A program made the position numbers and the translations under genes. Below, piece after piece: positions 1 to 6,817 of a DNA stretch of 64,000 bases (position 1 is the first letter of the stretch; the number at the start of each line of letters is the position of its first letter). A model generated the notes under the pieces. That model was given only the letters and a program-made list of their open reading frames with translations. It did no database searches and was not told the DNA's origin. The DNA comes from Myroides fluvii (GTDB taxonomy: Bacteria > Bacteroidota > Bacteroidia > Flavobacteriales > Flavobacteriaceae): contig NZ_CP039934.1 of assembly GCF_009792295.1 (NCBI RefSeq), positions 2,004,501-2,068,500 of the forward strand. The letters are read 5' to 3'.

Positions 1-259
1 AGCTTAATTTGATTTTATTGGAATTGCCCCTGAAATTGACTTGTTTTGTCTTACTAAAATGAAAGAACTACACCGCATACCTTGTATAGCACGTAAGTGT
101 GAAAATAGGCAAAATAGCAAAGCTAAGTGTGAGCGATAGAGCCTTTCATTTGCCTTGCAATAAAGCTGAAATTAGGATAGTCGTTGTTACTGCCCGTTTT
201 TATATTCGTATAAGCAGCAAGTAATGACCTAATTTATATTTTATTTTAAGCGTGAATCG

Positions 260-300
260 AGCCCTTTGATGAGAATCCTCTCTAGAAGGGCTTATTTTTT
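260..300 (+). terminator. intrinsic terminator-like hairpin
   Basis: Outer stem AGCCCTT (260-266) with AAGGGCT (286-292), inner stem GAGA (271-274) with TCTC (279-282), followed by TATTTTTT. It would end a transcript entering from the left; the transcript's identity is unknown because no gene lies between 1 and 260. Confidence 0.6.
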
Positions 301-600
301 GTTTTTATAGTAAGCGTATTGTAATCGCGTATCTTGCGATTTATTTTGTTTGCTCACAGTGTGTAATTGCATTAATTTTTAAAGAAAATGATGGGGTTTG
401 TATTTGGGCTGTGTCTTTCGTATAAAAAGAATGAAACGGCTGTGAATAATTAGTCTAAAAGCTATTTGGGGCGCTATATTTGTAGTAATGTTAAGGAGGG
501 TGTTTTTAACTAATATTAAATATTTTCTTAAAAAATATAAAGAATAATACCTGTAATTTAAAATACTTCAAATAAATTTTTCAATCTAAAGTAGATGTGC

Positions 601-608
601 TATTTTTG
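601..608 (+). promoter_or_regulatory. -7 element of pdhA promoter
   Basis: TATTTTTG matches the Bacteroidota -7 consensus TAnnTTTG. No clear TTG -33 element lies 19-20 nt upstream. The predicted leader is about 70 nt and carries a GAGTAG/CTACTC hairpin (651-667) directly before a 6-codon mini-ORF. Confidence 0.5.
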
Positions 609-684
609 CCTTTCCACAGTATAGTGGGTATTTAGCAAAGTCTGTATTTAGAGTAGCTGATCTACTCATGAAAAGTAAAGTCAT

Positions 685-1683
685 ATGAAAGAAATTACAA
701 AAGAAGTTTATCTAAAGTGGTATGAAGACATGCTATTTTGGAGAAAGTTTGAAGACAAGCTTGCCGCTTTATATATTCAACAAAAAGTAAGAGGATTCTT
801 ACATTTATATAATGGGCAAGAAGCGGTTTTGGCTGGAGCTTTACACGCAATGGATTTGTCAAAAGACAAAATGATTACAGCATACAGAAATCACGTACAA
901 CCTATCGGATTGGGTGTTGACCCAAGAAGAATCATGGCAGAGTTGTTAGGAAAAGGTACTGGTACATCTCAAGGTTTAGGTGGATCAATGCACATCTTTT
1001 CTAAAGAACATAACTTCTATGGCGGACATGGTATTGTAGGTGGACAAATTCCTTTGGGAGCTGGATTAGCATTCGCAGATAAATATTTTGATAGAAAAGC
1101 AGTAACCATGTGTTACTTTGGAGATGGTGCGGCACGTCAAGGATCATTGCACGAAACTTTTAATATGGCAATGAACTGGAAGTTACCAGTGGTATTCATT
1201 ATTGAAAATAACGGATATGCAATGGGAACCTCTGTAGAGCGTACAGCTAATCATTCTGAAATCTGGAAATTGGGATTGGGTTATGAAATGCCTAGTGGAC
1301 CAGTAGATGGAATGAATCCTGTAAAAGTAGCAGAAGCGATGTACGAAGCGATTGAAAGAGCACGTCGTGGAGATGGACCTACTTTATTGGAGATGAAAAC
1401 GTATCGCTATAGAGGACACTCTATGTCTGATGCACAAAATTATCGAACAAAAGAAGAGGTAGAAGAATACAAAAAGATTGATCCAATTACACAAGTTTTA
1501 GATGTAATTAGAACAAACGGATATGCGTCAGAAAACGAAATCGAGGCAATGGATCAACGAGTGAAAGATTTAGTAGCTGAATGTGAAAAATTCGCTGAAG
1601 AGTCTCCATTCCCAGAGTTGAACGTGATGTACGATGTAGTGTACGAACAAGAAAATTACCCTTTTTTACCTCATAGATTATAA
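685..1683 (+). CDS. pdhA: pyruvate dehydrogenase E1 component, alpha subunit
   Basis: Thiamine-diphosphate-dependent decarboxylation of pyruvate, the first step of the pyruvate dehydrogenase complex, in the cytosol. The 332-residue length is typical of a separate E1 alpha. The ThDP motif is intact: GDG from residue 146 through the NN pair at 175-176. The phosphorylation-loop-like YRGHSMSD segment is near residue 250. The ATG overlaps the stop of a 6-codon mini-ORF (668-688). pdhC follows after 9 nt, so the two are co-transcribed. The E1 beta gene and E3 (lpd) are not in this window and must be encoded elsewhere. A branched-chain 2-oxoacid E1 alpha is a less likely alternative. Confidence 0.93.
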   Translation: MKEITKEVYLKWYEDMLFWRKFEDKLAALYIQQKVRGFLHLYNGQEAVLAGALHAMDLSKDKMITAYRNHVQPIGLGVDPRRIMAELLGKGTGTSQGLGGSMHIFSKEHNFYGGHGIVGGQIPLGAGLAFADKYFDRKAVTMCYFGDGAARQGSLHETFNMAMNWKLPVVFIIENNGYAMGTSVERTANHSEIWKLGLGYEMPSGPVDGMNPVKVAEAMYEAIERARRGDGPTLLEMKTYRYRGHSMSDAQNYRTKEEVEEYKKIDPITQVLDVIRTNGYASENEIEAMDQRVKDLVAECEKFAEESPFPELNVMYDVVYEQENYPFLPHRL

Positions 1684-1692
1684 TAAAATAAT

Positions 1693-3321
1693 ATGGCAGA
1701 AGTAATTACAATGCCACGCTTAAGCGACACCATGACAGAAGGTGTTGTTGCAGCTTGGTTAAAGAAAGTTGGAGATAAGATTTCAGAAGGAGATATCCTT
1801 GCAGAAATTGAAACAGACAAAGCAACAATGGAATTTGAATCTTTCTATGAAGGAACATTGTTATACATTGGATTACAAGAAGGGGAAGCTGCTCCAGTAG
1901 ACTCGCTTCTTGCTATTATTGGAAATGAAGGTGAAGATATTTCTGCTTTACTTAGTGGTGGTACAGCTGCTGTCGCTGAACAAACAGTAGTGGTTGAAGC
2001 TCCTAAAGCAGAAGAAAAACCAACTGCTGCAGCACCAGCTATTCCAGCAGGTGTGAAAGTAATCACGATGCCGCGCTTGAGCGATACAATGACAGAAGGA
2101 ACGGTGGCTAGCTGGATTAAAAAAGTAGGAGATAAGATTGAAGAAGGTGATATTTTAGCAGAGATTGAGACAGATAAAGCAACAATGGAATTTGAAGCTT
2201 TTGAATCAGGAACGCTATTATACGTTGGAATACAAGAAGGTCAGTCCGCACCTATTGATAGTGTATTAGCTATTTTAGGTCCTGCGGGAACAGATGTTAC
2301 GGCTTTAGTAGAAGGAGCTAAAAATGGAGGTGTTGTGGCGACAGGGACTGAAACAGTTGTGGAAGCACCAAAAGAAACAACATCCACTGTAGCACCTGTA
2401 GTGACGGCAACGGCAACAGGTGGGAGAGTTTTTGTTTCACCTTTAGCTAAAAAAATAGCAGAAGAGAAAGGAATTAACTTGACGCAAGTAAAAGGTAGTG
2501 GAGAAAATGGACGCATCATCAAACGCGATGTTGAAAACTTTACTCCTACTACAGCACAAGCTCCTGCTCAAACAGTTGCTCCAGTTGCACAAGCAACGGC
2601 AACAGTAGCTGCAGTACAGCCATTTATTCCTGCTGGAGAAGTAAGCTTCGAAGAAGTGAAAAACTCTCAAATGCGCAAAACTATTGCACGTCGTTTGGCG
2701 GAATCTAAATTTACTGCACCACACTATTACTTGACCATCGAAATGGACATGGACAATGCCATGACTTCTCGTAAGTTGATTAATGAATTACCAGATACAA
2801 GAGTATCGTTCAATGATATGGTTGTTAAAGCATGTGCTATGGCTTTGCGTAAACACCCACAAGTAAATACACAATGGACAGATAATGCTACGATTTACAA
2901 TAATCACATTAACGTTGGTGTGGCTGTAGCTGTAGAGGATGGATTAGTAGTACCTGTATTGCCTTTTACAGATCAAATGTCGTTAACGTACATTGGCGCA
3001 AAAGTGAAAGAACTTGCAGGTAAAGCGAAAACAAAAAAACTGACTCCTGCAGAAATGGAGGGTAGTACGTTTACGGTTTCTAACTTGGGAATGTTCGGAA
3101 TCCAATCCTTCACTTCTATTATCAATCAACCAAATGCTGCAATTTTATCTGTAGGTGCTATTGTTGAAAAACCAGTAGTGAAAAACGGACAGATTGTAGT
3201 AGGGAATACCATGACTGTTACATTGGCTTGTGATCATAGAACAGTAGATGGTGCAACAGGAGCACAATTCCTGCAAACATTAAAAAGTTATATTGAAAAT
3301 CCAGTTACGATGCTGGCCTAA
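1693..3321 (+). CDS. pdhC: dihydrolipoamide acetyltransferase (E2) of pyruvate dehydrogenase, two lipoyl domains
   Basis: Forms the core of the pyruvate dehydrogenase complex and transfers the acetyl group from lipoamide to CoA. Domain order: lipoyl domain 1 (about 1-77, lipoyl Lys43 in ETDKA), Ala/Pro/Thr-rich linker, lipoyl domain 2 (about 120-197, Lys162 in the same ETDKA context), second linker, peripheral-subunit-binding domain (about 245-283, SPLAKKIAEEKG), third linker, then the catalytic domain with DHRTVDG (Asp514, His515) near the C-terminus. The two lipoyl domains are nearly identical, suggesting internal duplication. A terminator follows at 3346-3372, so pdhA-pdhC form a closed transcription unit. 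Confidence 0.93.
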   Translation: MAEVITMPRLSDTMTEGVVAAWLKKVGDKISEGDILAEIETDKATMEFESFYEGTLLYIGLQEGEAAPVDSLLAIIGNEGEDISALLSGGTAAVAEQTVVVEAPKAEEKPTAAAPAIPAGVKVITMPRLSDTMTEGTVASWIKKVGDKIEEGDILAEIETDKATMEFEAFESGTLLYVGIQEGQSAPIDSVLAILGPAGTDVTALVEGAKNGGVVATGTETVVEAPKETTSTVAPVVTATATGGRVFVSPLAKKIAEEKGINLTQVKGSGENGRIIKRDVENFTPTTAQAPAQTVAPVAQATATVAAVQPFIPAGEVSFEEVKNSQMRKTIARRLAESKFTAPHYYLTIEMDMDNAMTSRKLINELPDTRVSFNDMVVKACAMALRKHPQVNTQWTDNATIYNNHINVGVAVAVEDGLVVPVLPFTDQMSLTYIGAKVKELAGKAKTKKLTPAEMEGSTFTVSNLGMFGIQSFTSIINQPNAAILSVGAIVEKPVVKNGQIVVGNTMTVTLACDHRTVDGATGAQFLQTLKSYIENPVTMLA

Positions 3322-3345
3322 TCAAATAATATAGAATTGAAAGAA

Positions 3346-3372
3346 AAAGCTTGCATTTTGCAGGCTTTTTTT
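3346..3372 (+). terminator. terminator of pdhA-pdhC
   Basis: Stem AAAGCTTGCA (3346-3355) with TGCAGGCTTT (3359-3368), including one G-T pair, followed by a T-run. Confidence 0.8.
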
Positions 3373-3426
3373 GTTTTTTTTACTATTAGTTTTTAGTAAA
3401 ACACGGTGAAATAACTAGGTATTTTG

Positions 3427-3434
3427 TATTTTTG
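3427..3434 (+). promoter_or_regulatory. -7 element before the M28 peptidase gene
   Basis: TATTTTTG, a full TAnnTTTG match, separated from the ATG at 3439 by only four bases. In the usual Bacteroidota geometry transcription would start at about 3438-3439, predicting a leaderless or nearly leaderless mRNA. Confidence 0.45.
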
Positions 3435-3438
3435 AAGC

Positions 3439-4386
3439 ATGTTAAAGGTAATATACATCAGTTTTTTATTGGCGATTCTAACTGCATCGTGCAGCGTTTC
3501 CTCTAAAGTATCGAATGAGCCTATTATAGAGGCTTCTGCGGTGAAAATTAATTCAACCTTACATTATTTAGCTTCTGATGAATTGATGGGAAGAGATTCT
3601 GGTCATGAGGGGAATGTAAAGGCGGCGACTTATTTGGCGAATGAGTTGAAAGAGTACGGCATTCAACCTTATTATAAGGGGTATGAAGATGAGTTAACAG
3701 CGGTGGAAAATACTTGGAATGTCGTGGGGGTAATCCCAGGACAAGATCCAAAATTGAATAAGGAAATTGTGGTCCTAGGAGCGCATTACGATCATATTGG
3801 TATCCAACCAGCAGTTAAGGGGGATTCAATAGCCAATGGAGCGAATGACAATGCATCAGGTGTAAGTATCTTGTTGGAATTGGCACGTAATTTAGCACAA
3901 AAGAAAATGAAGCGAACGGTTTTAGTTTGTTTCTTTACGGCTGAAGAATTAGGTATTCTCGGTTCACAACATTTAGCAAATCGCTTAAAGGAAGAAGAGG
4001 CTAACGTGGTACTAATGTTGAATTTTGAAATGTTAGGCGTTCCGATGCAAAGGGAATACACTACTTTTATTACTGGATATGACCAAAGTAATTTGGCAGT
4101 GAAAATTAATGAAATAGCAGGTGAAAATTTGGCTGGACGATTTGAAGATGCAGAAAAAATGCAATTATTTATGCGATCGGACAATTACCCCTTTTATTTA
4201 ACCTATAAAATACCGAGTCAAACCTTCAGTTCTTCTGATTTTGAGAACTTCAAATACTATCATCACGTAAAAGACGAGGCGCATTTGATGGATGTGACGT
4301 TTATGACAGAACTAACGAAAAAATTTGTTCCTGTCGTAGAAAAATTGATTAACTTACCTTCTGGTGAAATTAGATTGAAAAACTAA
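3439..4386 (+). CDS. M28 family zinc aminopeptidase, lipoprotein
   Basis: Predicted exported lipoprotein: a hydrophobic signal with lipobox LTASC (Cys18). The rest matches M28 (Zn-dependent exopeptidase) enzymes: zinc ligands in AHYDHIG (His116, Asp118), NDNASG (Asp137), the catalytic/ligand pair Glu169-Glu170 in TAEELG, and further acidic and His residues downstream. The 315-residue length suits the compact peptidase domain without a PA insert. It is the first gene of a tight four-gene run (2 nt to the SDR gene). It probably trims peptides in the periplasm or at the cell surface; the substrate cannot be told from sequence. Confidence 0.85.
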   Translation: MLKVIYISFLLAILTASCSVSSKVSNEPIIEASAVKINSTLHYLASDELMGRDSGHEGNVKAATYLANELKEYGIQPYYKGYEDELTAVENTWNVVGVIPGQDPKLNKEIVVLGAHYDHIGIQPAVKGDSIANGANDNASGVSILLELARNLAQKKMKRTVLVCFFTAEELGILGSQHLANRLKEEEANVVLMLNFEMLGVPMQREYTTFITGYDQSNLAVKINEIAGENLAGRFEDAEKMQLFMRSDNYPFYLTYKIPSQTFSSSDFENFKYYHHVKDEAHLMDVTFMTELTKKFVPVVEKLINLPSGEIRLKN

Positions 4387-4388
4387 AG

Positions 4389-5066
4389 ATGAAAAATATT
4401 ATTGTTACGGGAACAAGCCGTGGTATTGGTTTAGAAACCGTAAAAATACTAGCAAGTAGAGGACATAAAATATTAGCTGTTTCTCGTAAAAAAGCTACTG
4501 CGTTAGCAGCATTTGAAAATGTAACTTGTTTGGAAATTGACCTTACAGTAGAAGCTGACCTTCAAAAAGTAAGTGAATATGTAGCAAAGGAATGGGGGCA
4601 TATTGATATTTTAATTAATAATGCTGGAGCCTTAGTTAACAAACCTTTTGAAGAAATTACCGCTGCAGAATTTGAATGGGTATACCAAGTAAATGTATTT
4701 GGTTTAGCTCGTTTAGTGCAATTGTGTATTCCTCATTTCGTAGTGAATAGTCATGTGGTTACGATTAGCAGCATGGGTGGAGTACAAGGGACGATGAAGT
4801 TTGGCGGTTTGGCAGCATATAGTTCAAGTAAAGGAGCTGTAATTATCTTAAGCGAGCTCTTAGCTGAAGAATATAAAGAGAAGGGAATTGCATTTAATGT
4901 AATTGCTTTAGGAGCTGTTCAAACAGAAATGTTAGAAGAAGCCTTTCCGGGGTATCAAGCACCTTTATTACCGGAAGAAATAGGAGAATATATAAGTGAT
5001 TTTGCACTTACAGGAAATAAATATTTTAATGGTAAAGTATTACAAGCATCTAGTACGACCCCTTAA
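4389..5066 (+). CDS. short-chain dehydrogenase/reductase
   Basis: Classical SDR of 225 residues. It has the N-terminal nucleotide-binding motif TGTSRGIG (from about residue 7), the NNAG motif, the catalytic Ser in the TISSMGG strand and YSSSK as the Tyr-Lys pair. It should catalyse an NAD(P)-dependent oxidoreduction of a hydroxyl/carbonyl group; the substrate is unknown. It lies 2 nt after the M28 gene and 11 nt before the SprT-like gene, so it is in the same operon. The C-terminus (NGKVLQASSTTP) is slightly shorter than in many SDRs but the fold core is complete. Confidence 0.85.
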   Translation: MKNIIVTGTSRGIGLETVKILASRGHKILAVSRKKATALAAFENVTCLEIDLTVEADLQKVSEYVAKEWGHIDILINNAGALVNKPFEEITAAEFEWVYQVNVFGLARLVQLCIPHFVVNSHVVTISSMGGVQGTMKFGGLAAYSSSKGAVIILSELLAEEYKEKGIAFNVIALGAVQTEMLEEAFPGYQAPLLPEEIGEYISDFALTGNKYFNGKVLQASSTTP

Positions 5067-5077
5067 AAAAGATTAAA

Positions 5078-5710
5078 TTGATTACGATACTCAAGCCTTA
5101 TTTACCTGAATCGGCGCTAGAAGCAGCTTTTGAATTAATCAAGCAGTACCATATTCATTTAAAAATAGTAAATGAAAGGGTGACACGCCATGGGGATTAT
5201 TCGAGAGGATTGGATGGCAAACACCTAATTACCATCAATTCTAATTTAAATCCTTATCGCTTTCTGATGACGTTGATTCACGAAATTGCTCATTTAGTTG
5301 CTTTTCAAAAATATGGACGCCATATCAAACCACATGGAGTAGAGTGGAAGCAGATGTTTCGCTTACTTATGTTGCCATTTTTGAGACCCGAAGTTTTTCC
5401 TGATCGATTGTTGCCGCTTTTGGCCAATCACTTTAGAAACCCGTCGGCAAGTAGTGACACAGACGAACGTCTGTCTATTGCGATGAAAATGTATGACTTA
5501 GTGGATAAGAATAGCAATTGCTGTTTTGTTTATGAAATACCTTTAGGAAGTCATTTTAAGACCTATAATGGCAAGGTTTTTAAACGCGGCCCATTGCGTG
5601 TAAAAAGATTTGAGTGTTTGGAAGTAGCAACAGGGCGATTATTTGTCTTTAAGGCAAATGCCGAAGTTGAAATGATGACACATTATGTTGTAAAACAAGA
5701 AGAAGAATAG
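5078..5710 (+). CDS. SprT-like zinc metalloprotease-fold protein
   Basis: SprT/Spartan-type domain with the zinc-binding HEIAH at residues 68-72 and a further His in HGVEWKQMF as third ligand. The proposed start is TTG at 5078: it lies 11 nt after the preceding stop and gives the expected N-terminus (MITILKPYLPES), while no in-frame ATG occurs before the conserved region. The C-terminal part lacks the CxxC pairs of a zinc ribbon, so this is the ribbonless form. The role in bacteria is poorly known; eukaryotic relatives cleave DNA-protein crosslinks. manC follows after 1 nt. Confidence 0.8.
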   Translation: MITILKPYLPESALEAAFELIKQYHIHLKIVNERVTRHGDYSRGLDGKHLITINSNLNPYRFLMTLIHEIAHLVAFQKYGRHIKPHGVEWKQMFRLLMLPFLRPEVFPDRLLPLLANHFRNPSASSDTDERLSIAMKMYDLVDKNSNCCFVYEIPLGSHFKTYNGKVFKRGPLRVKRFECLEVATGRLFVFKANAEVEMMTHYVVKQEEE

Positions 5711-5711
5711 T

Positions 5712-6782
5712 ATGAATTCGAATTATTATGCTGTTGTAATGGCAGGAGGAGTTGGTTCGCGTTTTTGGCCAGTTAGCACTCCAGAATTCCCAAAACAGTT
5801 CCACGATATGTTGGGATCAGGTGAAACACTGATTCAAAAAACCTTCATGCGATTATCTCAGTTAATACCCAAGGAAAATATCTTGATTTTAACCCATGAG
5901 AATTACAAAACAATCGTTCAAGAACAATTGCCTTCAGTAGAGCCCGATAATATCATTTTAGAACCCGCCATGCGAAATACCGCACCGTGTATTTTGTATG
6001 CCGCAATGAAGATTAAGAAGTTAAATCCTGATGCAGTAATGGTCGTTGCACCTAGTGATCACTGGATAGAAGATGAACTTCAGTTTGTATCTAATTTACA
6101 ACGTACTTTTGATGTTTGTGAACGCGATCAAGTGTTGATGACCTTGGGCATTCTTCCTACTTTTCCTAATACTGGATATGGATACATCGAATTCAATAAA
6201 TTGGATTCTAGACCGATTAAAAAAGTAGTGCAGTTCAGAGAAAAACCAGATTATGTAACAGCAAGAAAGTTTATTCAAAGTAGACATTTCTTGTGGAATT
6301 CTGGTATTTTTGTATGGAGTGTAGGTGCAATTTTAGAAGCATTTTCTAATTTTCAACCTGAAATGACAGCACTTTTTGACGCTGGTTATACGTTGTTTAA
6401 TACAAATCGAGAAAAAGCATTTATTGAGGAGAATTATGCCAAAGCAGAGAATATTTCCATCGATTATGCCGTTATGGAAAAAGCGAATAACGTTTACGTT
6501 TTACCTGCAACCTTTGATTGGAACGATTTAGGTACTTGGGGGTCATTATATGAAAAACTACCCAAAGACATGGCGGATAATGCGGTGGTGAATGCAAATG
6601 TGTATTTCAATAATGCAACCAACAATATTGTGCGTACAGACAAAGGTAAATGTGTAGTTATTGACGGATTAAATGATTATATCGTTGTAGATAAAGAAGA
6701 TATATTGTTAATCTATCCAAAGAAAAAAGAACAAGAAATAAAAACAGTTAGTCAATATATTACAACGAAGAAAGAAAAATAA
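5712..6782 (+). CDS. manC: mannose-1-phosphate guanylyltransferase (GDP-mannose pyrophosphorylase)
   Basis: Makes GDP-mannose from mannose-1-phosphate and GTP for surface polysaccharides and glycosylation. The N-terminal nucleotidyltransferase signature AGGVGSRFWP is followed by the PKQF substrate-binding segment, and the REKP motif lies at about residues 177-180. At 356 residues it is the monofunctional type, without the C-terminal mannose-6-phosphate isomerase domain. It is last in the four-gene run; a bidirectional terminator starts 2 nt after its stop. No other nucleotide-sugar genes are nearby. Confidence 0.9.
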   Translation: MNSNYYAVVMAGGVGSRFWPVSTPEFPKQFHDMLGSGETLIQKTFMRLSQLIPKENILILTHENYKTIVQEQLPSVEPDNIILEPAMRNTAPCILYAAMKIKKLNPDAVMVVAPSDHWIEDELQFVSNLQRTFDVCERDQVLMTLGILPTFPNTGYGYIEFNKLDSRPIKKVVQFREKPDYVTARKFIQSRHFLWNSGIFVWSVGAILEAFSNFQPEMTALFDAGYTLFNTNREKAFIEENYAKAENISIDYAVMEKANNVYVLPATFDWNDLGTWGSLYEKLPKDMADNAVVNANVYFNNATNNIVRTDKGKCVVIDGLNDYIVVDKEDILLIYPKKKEQEIKTVSQYITTKKEK

Positions 6783-6783
6783 A

Positions 6784-6817
6784 AAAGTCCTTGGTTTTTT
6801 ACCAAGGACTTTTTTTA
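6784..6817 (+). terminator. bidirectional terminator between convergent genes
   Basis: Stem AGTCCTTGG (6786-6794) with CCAAGGACT (6802-6810), flanked by A-run and T-run. It serves manC (plus) and the peroxidase gene (minus, ending at 6815). Confidence 0.85.

Larger units (their letters stand above)
1..684. other. gene-free stretch upstream of pdhA
   Basis: No open reading frame of useful length on either strand. What it holds: a 9-nt direct repeat TAAGTGTGA at 94-102 and 124-132; complementary arms ATGAAAG (59-65) with CTTTCAT (143-149) and AGGCAAA (107-113) with TTTGCCT (149-155); a terminator-like hairpin at 260-300; and two -7 promoter-like octamers (TATATTTG at 475-482, TATTTTTG at 601-608). 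A 26-codon Cys-containing frame (59-139) is present but nothing supports its translation. The paired arms upstream of a terminator could belong to a structured RNA, but I recognise no family. Confidence 0.5.

Noticed and set aside
59..139. 26-codon Cys-containing frame
   Set aside because: Too short, no promoter at proper spacing, and it overlaps repeat and arm sequences better explained as RNA structure or chance.
245..275. tRNA-like T-arm (GGGCTCGATTC on the minus strand)
   Set aside because: No acceptor stem, D-arm or anticodon arm can be built around it; it is part of the terminator hairpin at 260-292.
2241..2522. Long antisense frames inside pdhC
   Set aside because: They arise from Ala/Thr/Pro linker codons of the E2 gene read backwards; no independent promoter or homology.
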